Assembly (NCBI RefSeq): GCF_900604385.1
Contig: NZ_LR027382.1
Coordinates: forward strand, 682,001 to 746,000
Length of the DNA stretch: 64,000 bases
Direction: 5' to 3'
From: Alistipes megaguti
GTDB taxonomy: Bacteria > Bacteroidota > Bacteroidia > Bacteroidales > Rikenellaceae
Each line of letters starts with the position of its first letter. Position 1 is the first letter of the stretch. The notes under the pieces are model-generated. The model made no database searches. It saw only the letters and a list, made by a program, of their open reading frames with translations, and was not told where the DNA came from. Positions 56,444-64,000 of this stretch are shown here, piece after piece. The translations under genes were made by a program, and so were the position numbers.

Positions 56444-56604
56444 ATGATTTTCGGGAGAACTTTTCGCCGTTCGCAGTTTCATCTTCGCGGCCGTATATCT
56501 CAGAACCTTTCGGTTTTTATTCAGCCTGTTTCTTCCGGCTCCTCGACGGTTTCCTGCTCCAAGACGCCTTCGCCTCGCTGCAGCCCCCCGAGACAGACCC
56601 CGAG

Positions 56605-57135
56605 TCAGTTGATGTTGCGGCGATCGGGCTCCTTCTCGGGCGAAGCAGCCTCCATGTCGATCTGCAGCTTGACCATTTGAATGGCCGCCGCAGCCGCCTC
56701 ATCCCCCTTGTTGCCGAGACGCCCTCCGCAACGGTCCAAAGCCTGCTGCATGTCGTTGACGGTCAGCACTCCGAAGGAGATCGGCATGTTCCACTGGATC
56801 TGCAACTGCGTGATACCCTGCGTGACCCCCTGGCAGATAAAGTCGAAGTGGCGCGTATCGCCCTGAATGACGCATCCGAGGGCAATCACCGCATCGACAT
56901 CCGTATACTCGGCGAAAAACTGCGCCCCGAGCGAGAGTTCAAAGGTCCCGGGGACATATTTCACCTGAATGTTCATGTCCGGGCAGCCCGCAGCCCGCAG
57001 CGTGCGCACGGCTCCCTCCAGCAGCGCCTCGGTCACCTCACGGTTCCACTCGGCCACGACAATACCGAATCGCATGTCCGCAGCCGACGGCAGCGGAGCG
57101 TCGAATTTCGAAAGATTGTGATTCCGGGTTGCCAT
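56605..57135 (-). CDS. ribH: 6,7-dimethyl-8-ribityllumazine synthase
   Basis: 176 residues. FGIVVAEWNREVTEALLEGA, VPGTFELSLGAQFF, VIALGCVIQGDTRHFDFICQ and PISFGVLTVNDMQQALDRCG are lumazine-synthase motifs; the catalytic His is in TRHFDF. It makes the riboflavin precursor and usually assembles into a 60-mer or pentamers. The C-terminus extends about 15 residues beyond typical proteins. It lies 9 bp downstream of the TPR gene on the same strand. Confidence 0.95.
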   Translation of the reverse strand: MATRNHNLSKFDAPLPSAADMRFGIVVAEWNREVTEALLEGAVRTLRAAGCPDMNIQVKYVPGTFELSLGAQFFAEYTDVDAVIALGCVIQGDTRHFDFICQGVTQGITQLQIQWNMPISFGVLTVNDMQQALDRCGGRLGNKGDEAAAAAIQMVKLQIDMEAASPEKEPDRRNIN

Positions 57136-57144
57136 GTCGGTCGA

Positions 57145-57828
57145 TTATTTCACGCTGCCCAGCAGTTTCTCTGCCTCACGGGCCTCCATCGAGGCGGGAT
57201 ACGAGGTCAGGATCTGCTCGTAGAAGGCGGCGGCCTTTTCGTTATTGCCCTGTGCCTGCTCGGCCAGACCGGCCTTGCGCAGATACATCGGTGCGGTCAT
57301 GTTGTTGTCGGCAGCCTTCACGGCCTTCTCGTAGAACTTCACGGCCTGGGCGTAGTTCTGCTGCTCGACAGCCACGTCCCCCTGCAGACCGTAGTTCTGG
57401 GCGTTGATCAGCGCTCCGGGGATTCCCTTCACGGGCGAGAACTTGGCCAGATACCTGGCGGCATTCTCCAGATCACCCGTACGCAGGTAGCAGATGCCGG
57501 CGTAGTGCTTGGCCAGGTTGCCCGAGGGGGTCGAACCGTACTTGTCGATCACGTCGAGGAAGCCGGCGCCGTTGGCGTCACCGTGCAGGGCCAGTTCAAA
57601 ATCGGGAGTCTCGGCATCGAAACGGTTCTGAGCCTCGGCGATCATCTCGGCAGCCTTCTCGGCCCGCGGCAGGACAATCAGCGAGCGATAACCGAAAATC
57701 AGGGCCGCGAGAATCAGCAGACCCAGGAAAATGTAGGACATCAAACGACCGTTCTCCTCGAAAAAGAGCTCCGTTTTGTTCATTGCCGTGCCGAGAGTTT
57801 CCGGTTCGGCGACGTTCTGTTTTGCCAT
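57145..57828 (-). CDS. Membrane-anchored tetratricopeptide repeat protein
   Basis: 227 residues. A single membrane segment (residues about 31-52, LMSYIFLGLLILAALIFGYR) follows a short cytoplasmic N-terminus, so most of the protein is periplasmic. TPR-like helices follow: NLAKHYAGICYLRTGDLENA, AQNYGLQGDVAVEQQNYAQA and LRKAGLAEQAQGNNEKAAAF. It has the layout of YfgM-type chaperone-like proteins. It is first in an operon with ribH; a promoter is at 57872-57901. Confidence 0.85.
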   Translation of the reverse strand: MAKQNVAEPETLGTAMNKTELFFEENGRLMSYIFLGLLILAALIFGYRSLIVLPRAEKAAEMIAEAQNRFDAETPDFELALHGDANGAGFLDVIDKYGSTPSGNLAKHYAGICYLRTGDLENAARYLAKFSPVKGIPGALINAQNYGLQGDVAVEQQNYAQAVKFYEKAVKAADNNMTAPMYLRKAGLAEQAQGNNEKAAAFYEQILTSYPASMEAREAEKLLGSVK

Positions 57829-57871
57829 AGTGCTATTGTTGTTTTTAGTTTATAATCCGTACGATAGTTTG

Positions 57872-57901
57872 CAAAGATACAAAACTATTCACAATGTGCA
57901 A
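57872..57901 (-). promoter_or_regulatory. Promoter of the TPR-ribH operon
   Basis: On the minus strand TTG (57901-57899), 19-bp spacer, TATCTTTG (57879-57872). A divergent TATTTTTG at 57922-57929 probably serves recF. Confidence 0.7.
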
Positions 57902-57933
57902 TGTCGTGTCCGGAAATTTTGTATTTTTGTCCT

Positions 57934-59202
57934 ATGCATCTGAAGAAAATCGCGCTGCTGAATTTCAAAAACATCCGCCAGGAGGAGCTCCTGCTCTGCC
58001 CCGGAATCAATGCGCTGGTGGGCGACAACGGCGCCGGAAAGACCAATGTCATCGATGCGGTCTACTACCTGTCGATGTGCAAGTCGTCGCTGCCGATGAC
58101 CGACGGCCAAAGCATCCGCCACGGCGCGGATTTCTTCCTCATCGAGGGGACCTACGCGACCGATGCGGGCAAACGCGAGGTGATCGTCTGCTCCTTCTCG
58201 CGCAAGGGCGGCAAGGTCCTCAAACGAAACGGAAAGGAGTATGACCGGCTGTCGGACCACGTGGGGCTGATTCCCGTGGTCATCGTCTCGCCGGCCGACA
58301 GTGCGCTGATCTCCGAAGCCGCAGACGAACGCCGCCGCTACCTCAACGCCGTCCTTTCGCAGCTGGACCGCCCCTACCTGCAGGCCGTCATGCGTTACAA
58401 CGCCGTCCTGGCCGAGCGCAACCGTCTGCTCAAGATGCAGCCCGACGAGACGATGCTCGAGATCTACGACCACCAGCTCTGCGACCACGGCCGCGTGATC
58501 CATGCCCGCCGCCGGGAACTGATCGAGCGGCTGCAGCCCATCGTGGCCCGCTACTACCGGACACTCTCCGAGGACCGCGAGCAGGTCGAACTGCTCTACA
58601 AGTCGGAGTTGAACGAGCGGCCTTTCGAGGAGATCCTGCGGGCGGCCCGGCAGAAGGACCTGGTCAACGAATTCACGACGGCCGGCATTCACCGCGACGA
58701 TCTGGTGCTGAAGATCGGCGGCTATCCGCTGCGCAAATACGGCTCGCAGGGGCAGCAGAAGTCCTTTCTCATCGCCCTGAAGCTGGCCCAGTATGCCATC
58801 GTGGCCGAAGAGAAGCACGAGCGCCCGGTCCTGCTGCTGGACGACCTCTTCGACAAGCTCGATGCCGGGCGGGTCGAACAGCTGATCCGGCTGGTTTCGT
58901 CGGAGACCTTCGGGCAGATTCTCATTTCGGACTGCAACCCCACGCGGCTGAAGGCGATCCTCGACCGTTCGGGAGGCGATTACGCGCTCTTCTCGGTAGC
59001 CGACGGTGCCATCACGCAGGAGCGGAAGACGGCCCGCCAACTCGAAGAGGAGGCCCAAACGGGAGAAACCGAAACAGCCAAAGAGACCGCCGGGATCGGA
59101 GCCGAAGCAGGAGAGGCCGGAATCGCAAACGAGAGCGGCAATCAGCCGGCACGGGAAGAGACCGCAGCCGGAATGCAGTCAACCGAAACAGACGAACCAT
59201 GA
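57934..59202 (+). CDS. recF: DNA replication and repair protein RecF
   Basis: 422 residues from ATG at 57934. SMC-like ATPase: Walker A LVGDNGAGKTNVIDAVYYLS, VVIVSPADSALI, and the C-terminal signature YGSQGQQKSFLIALKLAQY with VLLLDDLFDKLDAGR (Walker B). It loads RecA at gaps with RecO and RecR. The last 55 or so residues are a Glu/Ala/Thr-rich tail (TETAKETAGIGAEAGEAG) beyond the usual 365-370, disordered-looking. The stop overlaps the next gene as ATGA. Confidence 0.95.
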   Translation: MHLKKIALLNFKNIRQEELLLCPGINALVGDNGAGKTNVIDAVYYLSMCKSSLPMTDGQSIRHGADFFLIEGTYATDAGKREVIVCSFSRKGGKVLKRNGKEYDRLSDHVGLIPVVIVSPADSALISEAADERRRYLNAVLSQLDRPYLQAVMRYNAVLAERNRLLKMQPDETMLEIYDHQLCDHGRVIHARRRELIERLQPIVARYYRTLSEDREQVELLYKSELNERPFEEILRAARQKDLVNEFTTAGIHRDDLVLKIGGYPLRKYGSQGQQKSFLIALKLAQYAIVAEEKHERPVLLLDDLFDKLDAGRVEQLIRLVSSETFGQILISDCNPTRLKAILDRSGGDYALFSVADGAITQERKTARQLEEEAQTGETETAKETAGIGAEAGEAGIANESGNQPAREETAAGMQSTETDEP

Positions 59203-59489
59203 GACGCACGAAAACCATGCTGATGGGCGAATTGCTGGACGAGTTCTTCAAGCGCCCGTACGTGGCCGCCAAGGTGGCCGAAGGAAAACTGCCCGATACG
59301 TGGCGGGAGATTGTCGGGGACCGCGTTGCCGACCAGACGACCGAGTTGCGTCTCGAAAAGCACATTCTCTACGCCCGAATCCGGTCGAGTGTCGTCCGTT
59401 CCGAACTCTTCTACCAGCGCGAGGCCCTCAAGGAGGAGATCAACCGTCGTTCGGGCGTGCGGCTGGTCAACGCCGTCATCATCCGCTAA
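59199..59489 (+). CDS. DUF721 / DciA-like protein
   Basis: 96 residues. MLMGELLDEFFKRPYVAAKV and LPDTWREIVGDRVADQTTEL match the DUF721 domain, related to DciA, the ancestral replicative-helicase loader or operator. The C-terminus ends in a KH-like strand (SGVRLVNAVIIR). Its overlap with recF (4 bp) and the recF-DUF721 order are common in Bacteroidetes and support a replication role. No terminator lies directly after; 320 bp with no recognisable gene follow to 59804. Confidence 0.85.
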   Translation: MRRTKTMLMGELLDEFFKRPYVAAKVAEGKLPDTWREIVGDRVADQTTELRLEKHILYARIRSSVVRSELFYQREALKEEINRRSGVRLVNAVIIR

Positions 59490-59803
59490 CGCCCCCGAAC
59501 GTACCGGGCGGCACCCCGGACAGAGGCGGCGGGCACTTCTCCGGAAGAGATCGGTCCGGACATTCAGCAGCCCCCCATCCGAACCGCCGCTAAAAGGCTC
59601 ACAACAGAGCTTCCCCAACCGGTCTGCACCAGCCACAATCCCATCCAACGTGCAACAGAGAGGCCCCACACGACGGAACGGCATCTCCCGATTGGTCCAC
59701 ACCGGTTCCCCTGCAATCCAATCCCATACCCGCGGACCGATCCCGGCCACTCCCGGACAGTTCCGGTCCTGTCGCACACAATGCAAAAGAGCACCCGGGG
59801 GCA

Positions 59804-59846
59804 AAAGAAAGAGTACCCCACCCAAAGGCGGGGTACTCTTTCTTTT
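59804..59846. terminator. Bidirectional terminator between DUF721 and the OmpA-family gene
   Basis: AAAAGAAAGAGTACCCC and GGGGTACTCTTTCTTTT form a 16-17 bp stem. It serves both converging transcripts. Confidence 0.85.
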
Positions 59847-59875
59847 GATGGATCGAACCAGCCGATCCGGCGTCG

Positions 59876-61069
59876 TTACTTGATGATCACCGAACGGTTG
59901 GCCTTCTGGATGTTCTTGTAGACGTCGGGTTCGTTGCCCAGCCCCTCGTAGGTCAGCTGCTTGGGGTTCACGCCACACTTGATCAGGTAGTTGTAGACGT
60001 TCTTGGCCCGGTTCTCAGCCACCCGCTTGTTGCCGGCAGGCGTACCCGTCTGCTGGTCGGCGTGTCCCTGGATGGTGTAGACCCGATCCTTCGGACCGTT
60101 CTTGATCAGATCGGCCGTCAGCTCCAGACGCGTCTTGTCCTTGGCCGTGAGTTTCGACATGCTGTAGTCGTAGAAGATGATCGACGTCGGGCACGACGAC
60201 GTATTCACCTTCTTGGCCTCGGCAGCAGCCTTGGCCTCAGCCTCGGCGGCAGCCGTCTCGGCCTCCTTCGCGGCGGCCTGTGCCGCGGCAAGCTCCTCGG
60301 TCAGACGGGCATTCTCAGCCTTCGAGGCCTCCAGCGCCGCATTGCCGGCCGCTACGGCATCCTGGAAGGCGCGGATATCCTCGGCCGTATATCCCGGCAC
60401 GCCACGCTGCCAGTTGCGCTGGTTGAAACGATAGGTGATACCGGCCGTAGCCGTGAAGCCAAACAGGTAAGCCCCGCTCACCGATGCCGGGCAAATCTCC
60501 GATTTGGCCATCAACCCCTTGAGTTCGATGTTGAAATCGAAAGCCGGCGAAAGACGGAACTTGTTGAGCAGACCGGCCGTGAAGGCAAACTCCTGATTGG
60601 TGCCCGAGAGACTCTTCTGCTGGCTCTTGTCCGTAAAGTTCGAAGCCAGGTAACCGAAACCGGCAAACGGTACGGCGTACCACGCACGATCCTCACGATA
60701 GCCGCCGATCCAGTTCGAGGCGTTCACCATCACATCCGTATGCACGAAGAGGTAGGGCCACTTCAACTTGCCCAGATCGGCATCGAAGTTATTGAACCAG
60801 CCGCCCTGCAACTGTCCGCGCACACCCACAACCGGGTGCAGCCACTTGGTCAGCGACAGATTGCCCTCGAATCCGAAGCGGTCGCCCCACGAACCGAGGT
60901 TGCCGCTGTTCGAGAAGGCCGTACCGCCGCCCAGTCCGGCCGATATTTCCCAATTATCCCAAAATCCGTTGGAGACAAATCCCGCAAAACTCGGCTTCTT
61001 GGGCGTATCTTCGGCCCAGGCCGAAACCGCGAATACCGCGACCATGAATGTCAGGAAAATCTTTTTCAT
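59876..61069 (-). CDS. OmpA-family outer membrane protein
   Basis: 397 residues from ATG at 61069; signal peptide MKKIFLTFMVAVFAVSAWA. Residues about 25-230 are a predicted beta-barrel (alternating strands such as WEISAGLGGGTAF, LSLTKWLHPVVGVRGQLQGG). Residues about 245-290 form an Ala/Glu-rich coiled coil, and the C-terminal 110 residues are an OmpA peptidoglycan-binding domain with YTIQGHADQQTGTPAGNKRV and NRAKNVYNYLIKCGVNP. It anchors the outer membrane to the wall. It is monocistronic; a longer upstream start is unlikely because it would precede the signal peptide. Confidence 0.92.
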   Translation of the reverse strand: MKKIFLTFMVAVFAVSAWAEDTPKKPSFAGFVSNGFWDNWEISAGLGGGTAFSNSGNLGSWGDRFGFEGNLSLTKWLHPVVGVRGQLQGGWFNNFDADLGKLKWPYLFVHTDVMVNASNWIGGYREDRAWYAVPFAGFGYLASNFTDKSQQKSLSGTNQEFAFTAGLLNKFRLSPAFDFNIELKGLMAKSEICPASVSGAYLFGFTATAGITYRFNQRNWQRGVPGYTAEDIRAFQDAVAAGNAALEASKAENARLTEELAAAQAAAKEAETAAAEAEAKAAAEAKKVNTSSCPTSIIFYDYSMSKLTAKDKTRLELTADLIKNGPKDRVYTIQGHADQQTGTPAGNKRVAENRAKNVYNYLIKCGVNPKQLTYEGLGNEPDVYKNIQKANRSVIIK

Positions 61070-61181
61070 ATCCACACAAATAATTATTTGCAATCTTCGG
61101 TGTAAAAGTACACATTTTTTTTGCATTTCGGATGATCTTCTCTGCAAAAAAAAGTACAAAAACGGGCTGCTATCCACGCAA

Positions 61182-61216
61182 AACGGTCCGAAGCAACCGC
61201 TTCAGACCGTTTTTGC
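61182..61216 (-). terminator. Terminator of nrdJ
   Basis: AACGGTCCGAAGC and GCTTCAGACCGTT form a 13-bp stem with one mismatch; on the minus strand it is followed by a T-rich stretch. Confidence 0.75.
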
Positions 61217-61240
61217 ATTAAAAAGTGCCCTTTCAGGCGA

Positions 61241-63796
61241 TCAACCGCACTTCGAATAGCCGCACGACATGCAGGTCAGACAGCCGTTCTGATAGGCCAT
61301 GTTCTCCTGACCGCAGCTCGGGCATTTGCCCTTGGACTTCGTGCCGTCGACGATATACTGCTTCAGGGCGCGGCAGACACCCGTCTTCCACGTATTGATC
61401 GAGACGCTGTCCAAATGCAGCGATTCGATGAGCGAGACCGTCTTTTCGATCGGCATGCCATGGCGCAGCACGCCCGAGATCAGCTTGGCGTAATTCCAGA
61501 ACTCCTCGTTGAACAGACGCGAGATGCCGCCGATCGTGTTCGTATATCCGTAACGGTCCGTATACTGGAAGTCGTAGCGTTTCGTGCCGTCCTCCTCGCG
61601 CACCTTAATGATATAGCCCTTCTTGATCTTGGGCGGGATGTACATGGCGTCCTCCTCGATCTTACCGGTAAAGATCTCGTACGGACGGCCGTTCTGCAGT
61701 CCGACGAAGGCAATCCAGTCCTCCGTACCGTTCTTGAAACGGACGATGTCCGCGGGAATCGACTTCGGTCGCTTCGGAGCCACGCCCGGATGCTCCTCGC
61801 AGGTCTGCTTCTTATTCTTCGAGTTCTTGTCGAGCAGCACGCCCGAGCGGCAGCCGTCGCGGTAGACCGTGACGCCCTTGCAGCCGCACTCCCAAGCCGT
61901 GCGGTAGACGTCGGCCACCAGCGCCTCCGAGACGTTGTTCGGGAGGTTGACCGTCACCGAGATCGAGTGGTCGACCCACTTCTGGATGGCCCCCTGCATC
62001 TTGACCTTGGCCACCCAGTCGATGTCGTTGGCCGTAGCGCCGTGATAGGGCGAAGCCTTCACCCACTCGTCAAGCTCCTCGTCGGAGATCGTGGCCAGTT
62101 TCTTCGTATCGTATCCGTTCGCCTCGAGCCACTTGACAAAGTTGTGGTGGTAGACATTGTACTCCTGGAACTTCTCGCCCGTTTCGTCCTCGTAGTCGAC
62201 GTGCGTGTCGTGGTCCGAGGGGTTGATCTTGCGGCGGCGCTTGTAGACCGTCCGGAAGACCGGCTCGATGCCCGACGTAGTCTGCGACATGAGCGACGTG
62301 GTGCCCGTCGGGGCGATGGTCAGCATGGCGATGTTGCGGCGGCCGTGCTTGATCATCTCCTCGTAGAGTTCGGGATCGGCCTCGCGGATGCGGGCGATCA
62401 TCGGGTTGTTGACCTCCTTGGCGGCGTCGTAGATCGGGAACGGGCCGCGTTCGGCGGCCATCTGCACCGAGGCCCGATAAGCGGCCAGCGCCAGGGTCTT
62501 CTGCACCTCGACGGCAAAGTCGATCGCCTCCTGTGAACCGTAACGCAGCCCCAGGGCGGCCAGCATGTCGCCCTCGGCCGTGATGCCGAGGCCCGTGCGG
62601 CGGCCCTTCTGAGCCATCGTGCGGATCTTCTTCCAGAGCTCCAGCTCCACGCGGCGCACATCCATATCCTCGGGATCATGCTCGATCTTGTCGATGATCA
62701 GCTCGACCTTCTCCAGCTCCAGATCGATGATGTCGTCCATCATGTGCATGGCCTTGCCCACATGGTCGCGGAACTTCTCGAAATTGAACTTCGCATCGGG
62801 CTTGAACGGATTGTCCACGTAGCTGAAGAGGTTCATCGCCAACAGACGGCACGAGTCGTAGGGGCAGAGCGGAATCTCGCCGCAGGGGTTGGTCGAGACC
62901 GTCACGAAGCCCTCGTCGGCATAGCAGTCCGGGATGCTTTCGCGCAGAACCGTATCCCAGAACAGCACGCCCGGTTCGGCCGACTTCCACGCATTGTGGA
63001 TAATCTTGTCCCAGAGCTTTTTGGCGTCGATATCCTGCTCGTATTTCGGATGATCCGAGTCGATCGGGAACTGCTGGTGATACTTCTTGCCGGCCAGCGC
63101 CGCCCGCATGAACTCGTCGTCGATCTTGATCGAGACGTTGGCACCCGTGACCTTGCCCGTATCGACCTTGGCGTCGATGAAGCGCTCGGCATCGGGGTGC
63201 TTGATCGAGAGGGTCAGCATCAGGGCGCCGCGACGGCCGTCCTGGGCCACCTCGCGCGTCGAGTTCGAGTAGCGCTCCATGAAGGGGACGATACCCGTCG
63301 ACGTCAGGGCCGAATTGAGCACCGGGCTGCCCGTCGGGCGGATGTGCGAGAGGTCATGCCCCACGCCGCCGCGGCGTTTCATCAGCTGCACCTGCTCCTC
63401 GTCCATGCGGAAGATGCCGCCGTAGGAGTCGGCCGGATGCTTGTGACCGATGACGAAGCAGTTCGACAGCGAAGCGACCTGGAAATTGTTGCCGATGCCG
63501 GTCATCGGGCCGCCCTGCGGGATGACGTAGCGGAAGTGGTCGAGCAGCTCGAAGACCTCCTCCCGGGAGAGGGGATTCGGATATTTGCGCTCGATGCGCT
63601 CGATCTCGGCGGCGATGCGCTGGTGCATCTCCCGCGGCGAGTGCTCATAGATGTTTCCAAAGGAGTCCTTCAGGGCGTACTTGCTCACCCAAACCGTGGC
63701 GGCAAGATCGTCCCCCTCGAAGTACTTCTTCGACTCGGCAACCGCATCGTTGTAATCGACCTTCTGCGGAGCTTCGGTATTGGTTGTTTTTGACAT
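61241..63796 (-). CDS. nrdJ: Adenosylcobalamin-dependent ribonucleotide reductase (class II)
   Basis: 851 residues. It reduces ribonucleotides to deoxyribonucleotides using a B12-derived radical, with or without oxygen. Markers are MTGIGNNFQVASLSNCFVIG, GGVGHDLSHIRPTGSPV, the active-site NPCGEIPLCPYDSCRL and TGTTSLMSQTTSGIEPVF. The C-terminus has the zinc-like module CPSCGQENMAYQNGCLTCMS ending in a CGYSKCG redox tail. It depends on cobalamin, yet no cobalamin riboswitch is seen in the 204 bp upstream. That upstream stretch, to the window end, shows no other gene. Confidence 0.95.
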   Translation of the reverse strand: MSKTTNTEAPQKVDYNDAVAESKKYFEGDDLAATVWVSKYALKDSFGNIYEHSPREMHQRIAAEIERIERKYPNPLSREEVFELLDHFRYVIPQGGPMTGIGNNFQVASLSNCFVIGHKHPADSYGGIFRMDEEQVQLMKRRGGVGHDLSHIRPTGSPVLNSALTSTGIVPFMERYSNSTREVAQDGRRGALMLTLSIKHPDAERFIDAKVDTGKVTGANVSIKIDDEFMRAALAGKKYHQQFPIDSDHPKYEQDIDAKKLWDKIIHNAWKSAEPGVLFWDTVLRESIPDCYADEGFVTVSTNPCGEIPLCPYDSCRLLAMNLFSYVDNPFKPDAKFNFEKFRDHVGKAMHMMDDIIDLELEKVELIIDKIEHDPEDMDVRRVELELWKKIRTMAQKGRRTGLGITAEGDMLAALGLRYGSQEAIDFAVEVQKTLALAAYRASVQMAAERGPFPIYDAAKEVNNPMIARIREADPELYEEMIKHGRRNIAMLTIAPTGTTSLMSQTTSGIEPVFRTVYKRRRKINPSDHDTHVDYEDETGEKFQEYNVYHHNFVKWLEANGYDTKKLATISDEELDEWVKASPYHGATANDIDWVAKVKMQGAIQKWVDHSISVTVNLPNNVSEALVADVYRTAWECGCKGVTVYRDGCRSGVLLDKNSKNKKQTCEEHPGVAPKRPKSIPADIVRFKNGTEDWIAFVGLQNGRPYEIFTGKIEEDAMYIPPKIKKGYIIKVREEDGTKRYDFQYTDRYGYTNTIGGISRLFNEEFWNYAKLISGVLRHGMPIEKTVSLIESLHLDSVSINTWKTGVCRALKQYIVDGTKSKGKCPSCGQENMAYQNGCLTCMSCGYSKCG

Positions 63797-64000
63797 AATG
63801 ACTTGATTCTTATCTATATTTGTGTTTTTCGAATTCTTGTCTCTTCGGTCGGCGCCTTCCGGGTCTCCTCGCTTCCGGGCGGTCGGCGCAAAGCCGCGGT
63901 TCTACAAATTTCAGACTTTTCCCCCTAAAAAGCCAAATTCGAGGACCAAACTTATCGACAATTTATCTACAATAGGCGAAAAGGCGCGCCCCAGACTCCC

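Noticed and set aside
59490..59803. A gene in the 314-bp gap after DUF721
   Set aside because: Frames exist on both strands, but they have biased composition, no motifs and no sensible start context.

Overview
The window looks like a GC-rich member of the Bacteroidales, most likely Alistipes or a relative in the Rikenellaceae. That is an inference from the Bacteroidetes-type promoters (TTTG, about 19-20 bp, TAnnTTTG), the lack of strong Shine-Dalgarno sites, the BACON/BspA-type lipoprotein, the IntDOT-like integrase and the style of the housekeeping proteins. No 16S rRNA is present.

Bases 1-14,000 are AT-rich accessory DNA. An IS5-type transposase runs off the left edge. A second, complete IS5-type element (1466-2416) splits a secreted-protein gene on the minus strand that also carries a frameshift. 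An 11.3-kb integrative element (2651-13998) follows. It is bounded by a 52-bp direct repeat that is the 3' half of tRNA-Pro(GGG), and a tyrosine integrase sits beside the intact tRNA. The element carries a BspA-like leucine-rich lipoprotein and small unknown genes as cargo. Its DNA-metabolism set is a RecA-like ATPase, a DUF3871 protein, an SF2 helicase and a ParB-like protein. There are no structural phage genes or conjugation genes, so a satellite or integrative plasmid is the best guess. The helicase frame is crossed by four TGA codons, has no TGG codon and has no other break over 609 codons. This is the strongest candidate for something unusual: a TGA=Trp recoded gene, or a gene hit only by Trp-to-stop changes.

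From 14 kb on the sequence is dense, GC-rich chromosome. 14.1-17.0 kb is a siderophore/haem/cobalamin-type ABC importer. 17.2-22 kb holds tRNA-Glu, rpsT, adk, thiL, rpsF-rpsR-rplI and a DKNYY-repeat protein. 22.5-31.6 kb holds rpsA, a UshA-like nucleotidase, a nucleoside kinase, gcvP and a SlyD-like isomerase. 32-37 kb is a poorly described cluster: kinase-like/WG protein, DUF4954 beta-helix protein, vWA protein and pseudokinase/WG protein. 37-43.6 kb holds trxB, rnz, an rRNA/tRNA methyltransferase, pdxA, thrS and infC. 43.7-48.4 kb holds a LuxE-like protein, a CMP-sugar synthetase, a sialyltransferase-like protein, a GT2 glycosyltransferase and an esterase. 48.5-59.5 kb holds clpB, dnaX, tyrS, folB, an NSS transporter, ribH, a TPR membrane protein, recF and a DUF721 gene. 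59.9-63.8 kb holds an OmpA-family protein and the B12-dependent ribonucleotide reductase.

Patterns that cross genes include homopolymer G tracts, almost all exactly nine long and often just downstream of stop codons, a triplicated 58-bp intergenic repeat after thiL, and an A10 slippery run in dnaX placed so that one extra A gives an immediate stop.
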